This document shows, piece by piece, positions 57,396 through 64,000 of a stretch of DNA of 64,000 nucleotides (positions are counted from its first letter, which is position 1; each line of letters starts with the position of its first letter). This DNA is from Lachnospiraceae bacterium (lineage in GTDB: Bacteria; Bacillota_A; Clostridia; Lachnospirales; Lachnospiraceae), in assembly GCA_017416505.1 (NCBI GenBank), contig JAFQCI010000148.1:62001-126000 (forward strand). The letters are read 5' to 3'. A program made the translations under genes and the position numbers. Below the pieces are notes generated by a model, which worked only from the letters and a program-made list of their open reading frames with translations, was not told the DNA's origin and did not search any database.

Positions 57396-57872
57396 TTAGT
57401 TATCCTCCTTGTTTAAAGATGCAATCAATCCACCAGCATCCAGAATTCCTTGCATATATGGTGGTAATTTCGTACAAGTTAAGGTTCCCTTTTTGGTTTC
57501 AATGGTTCCTGCAGCCAGGTCAAGATTTACTTCATCTCCAGCTTCTGCTGCATCATACATTTCTCTGCAGACAATCACAGGCAAACCGATGTTAATAGAA
57601 TTACGGTAAAAAATTCTGGCAAAGGATTTTGCTACAATGGCTTTTACTCCTAACGCTTTTAACACGCTTGGTGCCTGTTCTCTGGAAGAACCACAGCCAA
57701 AATTTTCTCCTGCAACTACAATATCTCCCTCTGCCACATTCTTAGCAAACTCTCCATCCAAAGATTCAAAGGCATATCCTTTCATATCGTCAATGGTTGG
57801 CAATAATAAGTATTGGGATGCGATAATTTGGTCTGTATCCACATCATTATGAAACTTAAATACTTTGCTCAT
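57396..57872 (-). CDS. leuD: 3-isopropylmalate dehydratase small subunit (likely LeuD)
   Basis: The 158-residue protein has NDVDTDQIIASQYLLLPTID, NFGCGSSREQAPSVLKALGV and FARIFYRNSINIGLPVIV. The specificity loop reads YLLL. First gene of the leucine run, under the promoter at 57968-57996. AAGGTATGAAAT precedes the ATG, a weak site. Confidence 0.83.
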   Translation of the reverse strand: MSKVFKFHNDVDTDQIIASQYLLLPTIDDMKGYAFESLDGEFAKNVAEGDIVVAGENFGCGSSREQAPSVLKALGVKAIVAKSFARIFYRNSINIGLPVIVCREMYDAAEAGDEVNLDLAAGTIETKKGTLTCTKLPPYMQGILDAGGLIASLNKEDN

Positions 57873-57967
57873 ATTTCATACCTTTCGCAGCTTCTCTTCT
57901 TTACGGGAAGTTCTGCATGTTTCCTTTCTTTTCTTTCATTTTCTGATTTTCTCCGATATGTCTTTTC

Positions 57968-57996
57968 ATTTTACTATATGTCGTGATATAATGCAA
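57968..57996 (-). promoter_or_regulatory. leuD promoter
   Basis: -35 TTGCAT (57996-57991), 17-bp spacer, -10 TAAAAT (57973-57968) on the minus strand. The leader is about 90 nt. Confidence 0.65.
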
Positions 57997-58018
57997 ATAC
58001 ATAATATGAATATTTATC

Positions 58019-58033
58019 ATAACTTTAGGTTAT
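58019..58033. promoter_or_regulatory. Candidate LysR-type regulator box
   Basis: ATAAC-tttag-GTTAT is a 15-bp dyad fitting T-N11-A. It lies 23 bp upstream of the leuD -35, near -65 from the predicted start, the usual recognition site for a LysR regulator. The lysR gene is divergent. Confidence 0.6.
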
Positions 58034-58062
58034 GTCTTTTATTCGCACTTGAACTAATCTGT

Positions 58063-58245
58063 TAGGTAGTTGCGAAAGTAGTTTATTTTTGTGAAAGTGG
58101 TGCGAAAGAAACAAAACAACGCAGGCACGCTTTCGCTGCGTTCGGCTCGTAGCGGTGCTAAACTCGAGACAAGTCTCTCGTTAAGTACCGACGGCCGAAC
58201 AAGCACCTGCTAATGTATTTGTTTCTTTTGCACCACTTAAGATAA
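58063..58245 (+). repeat. Foldback intergenic element, copy 4 (right end truncated)
   Basis: Left end GGTAGTTGCGAAAG, stem AAGTGGTGCGAAAGAAACAA (58095-58115) against TTTGTTTCTTTTGCACCACT (58218-58238), core AACGCAG..CTGCGTT (58118-58142), apical stem GGTGCT..AGTACC and GAGA-caag-TCTC. The distal right arm is missing. It lies between the LysR box and the lysR gene. Confidence 0.88.
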
Positions 58246-58293
58246 GAAAAGACAAAGAGTGACTATGACAAATATAACAACAGGAGGGATACC

Positions 58294-59286
58294 ATGCAGG
58301 ATCAAAATTTAGCATTATATCGCGTATTTTATGCAGTTGCTAAAAATAAAAACATTACGAAAGCAGCCAAGGAGTTATTTATCAGCCAGCCTGCCATCAG
58401 TAAGGATATTTCGAAACTGGAGGCGAATCTGAATTGTACTCTTTTTTTAAGAACTTCAAGAGGGGTTTCTTTGACGAAGGAAGGAGAGCTTTTGTTTCAT
58501 CATATCCATTCTGCTTTATCTTCTATTGAAGCCGGGGAATATGCTTTAAAACAGGCTCAGGATTTAAAAACAGGGCAGGTAAGAATCGGAGTCAGCAGTA
58601 CTCTCTGCCGTTATATTTTAATGCCTTATATCAAGAATTTTATTGAGCAATATCCACAAATCAGCATTACCATTGAATGCAATCCCACCTATCAAACCAT
58701 TCAATTGCTACAGGATAAAAAGGTGGATATTGGTTTCATCTGTAAAGCGGATATCGAAAAAAACTTCACTTACCATGAAATTCAGACCATTCAAGATACC
58801 TTTATTGCCACAAAAGGCTATTTAACATATTTAGAATCCTTAATGAACGAGGTTAGTCCCTCCATAGATTCTCTCCCATTTTTATTTTCCGGTGATATCA
58901 CTTCCATGCTTTCCGAAGAAACTATCCCAGAAAAAAGCTCTCCAGACAGCATTTCCTTGTTGGAAAAAGGAAATCTGATGATGCTGGAAAAGAATAATAT
59001 TACCAGAATGCACGTAGATTCGTATCTTACGGAACATAACATTCATCCAAAACAGATATTAGAAGTCAACAATATGGATTTACTCATTGATTTTGCAAAA
59101 ATCGGTATGGGAATTTCCTGTGTGGTAAAAGAATTTGTAAACGAAGAACTCAAGAACGGAGATGTCATAGAATTAGAGTTAAAGAAACCCTTAGAAAAAC
59201 GTTCCATTGGATTTATTTATCCAAACACCCAATTAATTTCCTATGCAGCAAGGATGTTTTTAAAATTTACGTTGGGTATATTATGA
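58294..59286 (+). CDS. LysR-family transcriptional regulator
   Basis: The 330-residue protein has an N-terminal winged helix-turn-helix (NITKAAKELFISQPAISKDI, residues about 20-40) and a two-lobe effector domain (about 90-300). It is divergent from leuDC, next to a T-N11-A dyad, so it probably activates leucine or branched-chain synthesis with an intermediate as inducer; this is inference from position. AGGAGGG precedes the ATG. Confidence 0.9.
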   Translation: MQDQNLALYRVFYAVAKNKNITKAAKELFISQPAISKDISKLEANLNCTLFLRTSRGVSLTKEGELLFHHIHSALSSIEAGEYALKQAQDLKTGQVRIGVSSTLCRYILMPYIKNFIEQYPQISITIECNPTYQTIQLLQDKKVDIGFICKADIEKNFTYHEIQTIQDTFIATKGYLTYLESLMNEVSPSIDSLPFLFSGDITSMLSEETIPEKSSPDSISLLEKGNLMMLEKNNITRMHVDSYLTEHNIHPKQILEVNNMDLLIDFAKIGMGISCVVKEFVNEELKNGDVIELELKKPLEKRSIGFIYPNTQLISYAARMFLKFTLGIL

Positions 59287-59316
59287 GCCCCAAACAAGGA
59301 GCATTTTGGGAATATG

Positions 59317-59352
59317 AAAACAGGCATATGCAAAATCCATACGCCTGTTTTT
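59317..59352 (+). terminator. Terminator after lysR
   Basis: AAAACAGGC and GCCTGTTTTT form a stem, T-tailed; it stands in the convergent gap and can work in both directions. Confidence 0.8.
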
Positions 59353-59406
59353 CCTTATCCTCTTCCTATAAAATTCTTAAATCTTTCACTAGTATAACCT
59401 CTTATA

Positions 59407-61116
59407 CTACAAGCCACCACCAATCAACACATTCTTTCCTTCAAAAGCAAAGCCATACTTCCTTATCTTTTCCTTCGGAATTCCTCTAGCGATAAGGGCG
59501 GTTTCATATTGTTTTTTCTCTATCTGGTCAAGGGCTGAAGCAAGAGTTTCCTCTAATGATGTCTCTTTTCTTGAATTAAATACTTTAAATTCAATGATAA
59601 TAGCGTCATCCTGCTCCGTTTTTACCGGTTCCAACATAATATCGTATCTTCCAAATCCACTTTCCCGGTTAGAGGTCATTAGATAACGTCCTTTTAAATC
59701 CACCAGCAATCCTAACACAAAACCATGATAAAATCGTTCCGGCTGGACTTTTTTTGAAACTCTTTTTCCTGTGTCAAAATAGCTGAAAATTTCACAGGTA
59801 ATCTCATTCATATAATCGTTCATTTCATCCACATCACCTAAAATCATTGCCGAAATGAAGCGGTTATAATTTCCTCTTTGTCTGCCAAACCAGTCACTAA
59901 CCATGTCCTCAAACATAATCCGTACTTCTCCATTAGTCAAAGCCAATTCATACTTCGGTCTTCTTCCTACTTTTCCCATATCCTCATAACAAAGAATCTT
60001 AAGATAACCACTTGCCACCAGCAAACTCCAGATAGCCTCTTCGTTATTATCTAACTGATTATATACAATCTGTTCGTCAATTGGGCAAATCAAATGCTCG
60101 CCTTTTAACAACTGCTCCATAGATTGTTTGATTTCTCTGTCACCTTCCCGAATCAGCTTTCCTACCAGACTGTTGGAACTAGTATTAGCCCAGTAAGTTG
60201 CATATTTTCCTTTATCCAAAAAGTTGATAATAGACCATGGGTTATAGATATCTTCCTGCTCGCCAAACACAAAGCCATCATACCATTCTTTAACCTTTTC
60301 TTTTTCTTCTCCCAGTCCCCCCATATCCATTGCCGTAAACACTTCTTCTTCTGTGAAACCAAATGCCGTTGTATATTTATCCGAGGTAGTAGTTACCACT
60401 TCCAAATTATTTAAATCCGAAAAAACCGACTCTTTTGACACCCTGGTAATTCCGGTCATAATTGCTCGCCCCATGTAAGGATTTGTCTTAAAGGTAGCGT
60501 TAAAAAGACTCCTTATAAACGAAACCATTTCATCCAAAAAACCATTTACATATGCTTCCTGCATTGGAGTGTCATATTCATCAAGCAGTATGATTACCTT
60601 TTTTCCATAATAACGACACAGATAATCCGATAAACAATTCAGTGCAATGGTAGCATCTGCATCATCCATATCTACATTCACGCGATTAAAATATTCCTTC
60701 TCTGTTTTATATAGCAAATCGCCATCTAGTAAAAAAGAATTTTTAGCATACAACTCCATCAACTGTTGGCATATCTTCTTACGAGTCATCTGATAGTTGT
60801 TTTCTTTTATTTTTGCAAAAGAAAGACTAATCACAGGATAAGTTCCCTGCATTTTCTGATACTTTTCTTCCTCCCAAATGGTAAGTCCTTCGAACAAATC
60901 CCCTCTTCCTGCATAATTTATAGAAAAGAATTCTTCTACCATGGACATATTCAAAGTTTTTCCAAAACGTCTTGGTCGGGTAAGTAAGGTTACATCATCC
61001 CCACTTTCCCACCATTCCTTAATAAAAGAAGTTTTATCAATATAAAATTTATTTTGCTCCCTTAATTTTGCAAAATCCTGTATTCCAATTCCTACTGAAT
61101 TTATTCTATTTTCCAT
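59407..61116 (-). CDS. AAA-ATPase / PD-(D/E)XK nuclease-like protein
   Basis: The 569-residue protein has an AAA-ATPase-like domain with FYIDKTSFIKEWWESG, a P-loop variant LLTRPRRFGKTLNMSMVEEF and VIILLDEYDTPMQEAYVNGF (Walker B), and a C-terminal PD-(D/E)XK-like domain (DUF1703) with GRYDIMLEPV and IIIEFKVFNSRKET. Such proteins are multi-copy in gut Clostridia and Bacteroides and have no agreed role; mobility or defence has been suggested. Alone in its unit. Confidence 0.88.
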   Translation of the reverse strand: MENRINSVGIGIQDFAKLREQNKFYIDKTSFIKEWWESGDDVTLLTRPRRFGKTLNMSMVEEFFSINYAGRGDLFEGLTIWEEEKYQKMQGTYPVISLSFAKIKENNYQMTRKKICQQLMELYAKNSFLLDGDLLYKTEKEYFNRVNVDMDDADATIALNCLSDYLCRYYGKKVIILLDEYDTPMQEAYVNGFLDEMVSFIRSLFNATFKTNPYMGRAIMTGITRVSKESVFSDLNNLEVVTTTSDKYTTAFGFTEEEVFTAMDMGGLGEEKEKVKEWYDGFVFGEQEDIYNPWSIINFLDKGKYATYWANTSSNSLVGKLIREGDREIKQSMEQLLKGEHLICPIDEQIVYNQLDNNEEAIWSLLVASGYLKILCYEDMGKVGRRPKYELALTNGEVRIMFEDMVSDWFGRQRGNYNRFISAMILGDVDEMNDYMNEITCEIFSYFDTGKRVSKKVQPERFYHGFVLGLLVDLKGRYLMTSNRESGFGRYDIMLEPVKTEQDDAIIIEFKVFNSRKETSLEETLASALDQIEKKQYETALIARGIPKEKIRKYGFAFEGKNVLIGGGL

Positions 61117-61234
61117 ATCGGTTCACAGCCTTTCTAAATCCAGCTTATCTGTTATGGTTAGTATAAGGGATTTGCTTTTAAAATGCAACTGCCTTCTCTT
61201 TCACTGGAATCAAGAAAACAATACAGGTTTCATA

Positions 61235-61711
61235 TCAACCAAACCATTCCGTAGGCAAATAAAACCAATATGGTGCTGTAAACATTGCCAAAGACAATGC
61301 TACCTTTTTCCTCTGAATATCATCAAAATCCGTTTTTTCCAGACACCATTTATAGTTAAACATAAAAATACAGAATGCTACCAAAACTATGCATAATGTT
61401 ACTATTCCAAAAGCACAAAAATTGTCCCATGGATTATTCCAAACAGCATCGCAAACTTTCTCCCACCAAACATCATTACGTCCAAAATCAAATTGCATTA
61501 TGATAAACATAATAGTTGTTCCAATAAGATTTGCAGCCCCATTCATAACCCATACCCTTAATAAAACGGCTTTTACATTTTGTTTCCTATTTGGAATCTT
61601 TAAATACTTCATCGTTAACACAAGCACTATCAAATTCATTAAAAAATTAACAGGAAATACTATCGGCCATGTAAGTGGAATCAGCCACTCTAGCCAAACT
61701 GAATATGTCAT
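61235..61711 (-). CDS. Small membrane protein B-prime (duplicate of 62163)
   Basis: The 158-residue protein has four hydrophobic segments; it shares PVNFLMNLIVLVLTMKYLKI, KAVLLRVWVMNGAANLIG and KVALSLAMFTAPYWFYLPTE with the 62163 gene. Unknown family. Second member of the tandem cassette. Confidence 0.65.
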   Translation of the reverse strand: MTYSVWLEWLIPLTWPIVFPVNFLMNLIVLVLTMKYLKIPNRKQNVKAVLLRVWVMNGAANLIGTTIMFIIMQFDFGRNDVWWEKVCDAVWNNPWDNFCAFGIVTLCIVLVAFCIFMFNYKWCLEKTDFDDIQRKKVALSLAMFTAPYWFYLPTEWFG

Positions 61712-61744
61712 ATTGCCCCTCCTTACATCAAAACCTGTATACTA

Positions 61745-61782
61745 TGATGTTGGGGTCAAAAGGTATTTTGACCCCAACGTCA
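61745..61782. repeat. Very stable hairpin between cassette genes
   Basis: ATGATGTTGGGGTCAAAA and TTTTGACCCCAACGTCAT pair over 18 bp with one T:G, with loop GGTA. It lies just downstream of 61785 and upstream of 61711. No T-run follows, so it is not a simple terminator. Confidence 0.85.
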
Positions 61783-61784
61783 TA

Positions 61785-62078
61785 TCACGCTACTAACCCT
61801 GGCAGCCATAAGCATAAAGTAGCAAGCAAAAAAATAAAATTTAATGTCCAATAAATAATTTTATATGCTATTCTGTTTAAATCTCCAATTTTATAATTTA
61901 CATAAACATACACCTGATAAAAAATGATATTTGCAAAAAAACAGATGCTATATGCCATTTCGGAACTGAAATAATTAAAAGGGTCAGTTGCTTCTATGGC
62001 ACCGGTTAATATTGCCGTCACATTACAAATAATATGTAATAAAATTAAAATCATTATTTTCCTTACAAATGATAGCAT
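61785..62078 (-). CDS. Small membrane protein A-prime (duplicate of 62781)
   Basis: The 97-residue protein has three to four membrane segments (ILILLHIICNVTAIL, ICFFANIIFYQVYVYVNYKI). Its layout and the segment around IFYQVYVYVNYKIGDLNRIAY match the 62781 gene (LFCQVYVLILYKI). Unknown. Confidence 0.6.
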   Translation of the reverse strand: MLSFVRKIMILILLHIICNVTAILTGAIEATDPFNYFSSEMAYSICFFANIIFYQVYVYVNYKIGDLNRIAYKIIYWTLNFIFLLATLCLWLPGLVA

Positions 62079-62162
62079 ATTTCACGCTCCAGTCTATATC
62101 TTAATGGTAGTCCTTTTTTCTGATTCTGATATGCCTTTCTATCAGACAATATAGGTTGCACA

Positions 62163-62666
62163 TCAATAAAACCATTCCGTCGGAAGATAAAACAAATAAG
62201 GTGCTGTAAATACCGCCAAAGATAATGCCACCTTTTTTCTTTCTGCATCTTGAAATTCCGCTTTTTCTAATGCCCATTTATAATTGAAAAGATAAATACA
62301 AAAAGCTGTTAACACTATACAAATAGCCACAATGAAAATTGCCATACCACTTTGAAAAGGATAATACATGACCGCATATTGTATTTTGTCCCACCATTGG
62401 TTATGTGGGCCAAAATCAAGTTCTGTCACCATATACATCACAAAACTTCCAATAAAATCTGCTGCAAATCCCATAAGCCATACCCTTACAATAACTGCTT
62501 TCGCATTTTGCTTGATATTAGAAATCTTTAAACATTTCATTGTTACTACTACGACAAGTAAATCTATCAAAAAATTCACAGGCAATACCACAATCCATGT
62601 TAATGGTACAATCCATAACAACCACACCGGAAATACAAGATTATATAATTTCACAGTTTTGTTCAC
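62163..62666 (-). CDS. Small membrane protein B
   Basis: The 167-residue protein has four membrane segments and the conserved PVNFLIDLLVVVVTMKCLKI, KAVIVRVWLMGFAADFIG and VALSLAVFTAPYLFYLPTEW. Same family as 61235. Unknown function. Ribosome binding site GGAGGAGAAAG upstream of the ATG. Confidence 0.65.
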   Translation of the reverse strand: MNKTVKLYNLVFPVWLLWIVPLTWIVVLPVNFLIDLLVVVVTMKCLKISNIKQNAKAVIVRVWLMGFAADFIGSFVMYMVTELDFGPHNQWWDKIQYAVMYYPFQSGMAIFIVAICIVLTAFCIYLFNYKWALEKAEFQDAERKKVALSLAVFTAPYLFYLPTEWFY

Positions 62667-62780
62667 TTTTCTTTCTCCTCCTTGTCCTGCTTCAAATTAT
62701 ATTTCTAACATACTTAAAAATCATAATACAATTCCAAAGCATCCCTATCTAGACAGTTTTCATTTCTTCATCATCAAACT

Positions 62781-63077
62781 TTATGACAAAATTTGCAAAA
62801 TAACACCTTGTGCCACCATGAACGCAAAACAGAAAAAATTTAACAATCTAAAAATGATTCTATACTCTTCCTTTTCAAAACCTTTTATCTTATAAAGTAT
62901 CAAAACATATACCTGACAAAATAATATATTCAATATTGCACAAATCAACGGCCGCGTTTTCGAAGTCCACACAATTAAAAATTCAGGTTCTTGCAAATAC
63001 ATTACTGCTAACAATGATAAGAAAGAACACAGATGTATTACAAATAACAATATAATTTTTATTATAAATGTTTTCAT
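62781..63077 (-). CDS. Small membrane protein A
   Basis: The 98-residue protein has four membrane segments with little loop (FIIKIILLFVIHLCSFLSLL, AILNILFCQVYVLILYKI). With 62163 it forms unit A-B, duplicated downstream as 61785-61235. Unknown. GGAGG upstream. Confidence 0.62.
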   Translation of the reverse strand: MKTFIIKIILLFVIHLCSFLSLLAVMYLQEPEFLIVWTSKTRPLICAILNILFCQVYVLILYKIKGFEKEEYRIIFRLLNFFCFAFMVAQGVILQILS

Positions 63078-63140
63078 ATTTCCTCCATATCAAAATGGTG
63101 TTTTTCTAATGCACATCGTCACTTCTTGAAAAAACTTTCC

Positions 63141-63713
63141 CTACACTCCCATAGGCCATCTCAAATATACGTATAAATGCTCATTCACCTTTATAATTTC
63201 TCCCTTACAACCAACAAATGACACCATATATTCCAGCACTTTTTCTGCATCCACATCAATATAAATTAAATCCAATTCATACCCCCATTTATTCCAACAA
63301 CGATAATACACGTTTCCTTCAAAATCTCCTGCATAATCCGAAATATACCTATCTAAATTTAACATATCCGACAAAACTTCCCATTCGGTATATTTCATTT
63401 GTTTCTCCATCTGTTTCTCCACATCTATAAACTCTTCATAAGTTAAATCTTTTGTTGTTTTTCCTAATTCCTCCATCAACGCTAAATATTCTTTTGACAT
63501 AGCCTCTAATTCTTCCTGGTTTTCTTCACACAAGCGAACTAATTTCTCCTTTTCTTGCTCTATTTCTTTTTCTTGTTCTTCGGTTATATAAAGAGTTTCA
63601 TCTAGTCCCGCCTTTTCTTTATCAGTTTTATTCTTTTTCACTATAATAACACAAATACTCAAAATCATTAACAAAAATATACTTCCTATCAATGCAAAAT
63701 ATTTCTTTTTCAT
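63141..63713 (-). CDS. Membrane-anchored acidic hypothetical protein
   Basis: The 190-residue protein has one N-terminal membrane helix (ALIGSIFLLMILSICVIIV), a Glu-rich coiled coil (about 40-115) and a C-terminal part ending GEIIKVNEHLYVYLRWPMGV. The partial gene at 63878 ends with the similar EFIKINEHLYIYLEEWQMI, so the two are paralogues. Function unknown. Confidence 0.62.
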   Translation of the reverse strand: MKKKYFALIGSIFLLMILSICVIIVKKNKTDKEKAGLDETLYITEEQEKEIEQEKEKLVRLCEENQEELEAMSKEYLALMEELGKTTKDLTYEEFIDVEKQMEKQMKYTEWEVLSDMLNLDRYISDYAGDFEGNVYYRCWNKWGYELDLIYIDVDAEKVLEYMVSFVGCKGEIIKVNEHLYVYLRWPMGV

Positions 63714-63877
63714 ACAAAGAACCCTCCACTATCGATTCTTTATTACTTTCCGATAAAACCTGCAACGTTCCAAGTTACATCCTCTTTCATTTTACCATCC
63801 GTTTCCAGTATTTCTAACAAAGCTTATTAGAAAACGACAGACACCAATATAACTATGGTGCCTCCGTTTCTCTAACA

Positions 63878-64000
63878 TCATATCATTTGCCATTCTTCTA
63901 AATATATATATAAATGTTCATTGATTTTAATAAATTCAATACCCGTATGATATTTCCTTGTAATTAAATATTCTTCCTTTTTCTCTTCGTCCACATTTAT
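63878..64000 (-). CDS. C-terminal end of a paralogue of the 63141 gene (partial)
   Basis: From the right edge a minus-strand frame reads INVDEEKKEEYLITRKYHTG then IEFIKINEHLYIYLEEWQMI and stops at 63878. The last 40 residues match the end of the 63141 product. The start lies outside the window. Confidence 0.7.
   Translation of the reverse strand: MNVDEEKKEEYLITRKYHTGIEFIKINEHLYIYLEEWQMI

Noticed and set aside
57873..57967. Leucine T-box or attenuator before leuD
   Set aside because: No specifier loop, T-box sequence or Leu-rich leader peptide was found in the 90-nt leader.
62063..62248. 61-codon minus-strand frame between membrane genes B and A-prime
   Set aside because: It overlaps the end of gene 62163 in another frame and matches none of the duplicate families.
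1..64000. CRISPR arrays, tRNA or rRNA genes, and prophage
   Set aside because: No regularly spaced direct repeats, no tRNA-like cloverleaf with CCA-type ends, no rRNA and no integrase or phage structural genes were seen.

Overview
The window is AT-rich, mostly minus-strand DNA from a spore-forming member of the Firmicutes (class Clostridia), most likely family Lachnospiraceae. The grounds are SpoIIP, Gpr and GerM-like genes, the gene order hrcA-hemW-lepA-spoIIP-gpr-rpsT-holA, a Rex redox repressor, a long-form Asd, AGGAGG ribosome binding sites and sigma-A promoters. The species cannot be named from the sequence alone. Nearly all genes run on the minus strand; rpsT, argG and a LysR regulator run the other way.

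Layout. 1-9 kb: 5' end of hrcA with a perfect CIRCE operator, hemW, lepA, spoIIP, gpr, divergent rpsT with tandem promoters and a UUG start, holA and a DUF815 ATPase. 8.8-13.2 kb: a membrane HD-GYP protein with a C-terminal receiver domain, next to a hybrid histidine kinase ending in an Hpt domain; these look like a phosphorelay that controls c-di-GMP breakdown. 13.3-21.2 kb: comEC, a GerMN lipoprotein, a histidine kinase/response regulator pair, comEA and an orphan solute-binding lipoprotein. 21.2-31.5 kb: arginine genes argD, argB, argG and argH with matching promoters, mscS, hisC, yebC, a CBS-domain protein and a MazF-type toxin. 31.6-39.4 kb: nnr, acpS, a coiled-coil protein, rex, glgB, a membrane protein and asd.

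39.7-43.2 kb is an accessory patch of small decayed paralogues, two of them frameshifted at poly-A runs; one of these shifts lies on a textbook -1 slippery heptamer. 43.3-46.6 kb holds a large TPR/GAF/GGDEF diguanylate cyclase. 46.9-58 kb is an amino-acid block: serA, serC, ilvB, ilvD, leuB and two successive isopropylmalate-isomerase-type subunit pairs, followed by a divergent lysR. 59.4-64 kb is a second accessory region: an AAA-ATPase/PD-(D/E)XK protein and a tandemly duplicated two-gene cassette of small membrane proteins, with duplicated acidic proteins running off the edge.

The most unusual content is between genes. A foldback element of about 185-290 bp occurs four times in the same orientation (about 15.7, 52.7, 54.1 and 58.1 kb). 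Three copies surround the leucine genes. Its stems are kept by compensatory changes between copies, so it looks like a conserved structured RNA or DNA element. A second family of short hairpins, with GTTACTGTT/AACAGTAAC arms, lies just 3' of several genes, and modules of it turn up inside one of the foldback copies. No rRNA, tRNA, CRISPR array or transposase gene was seen.
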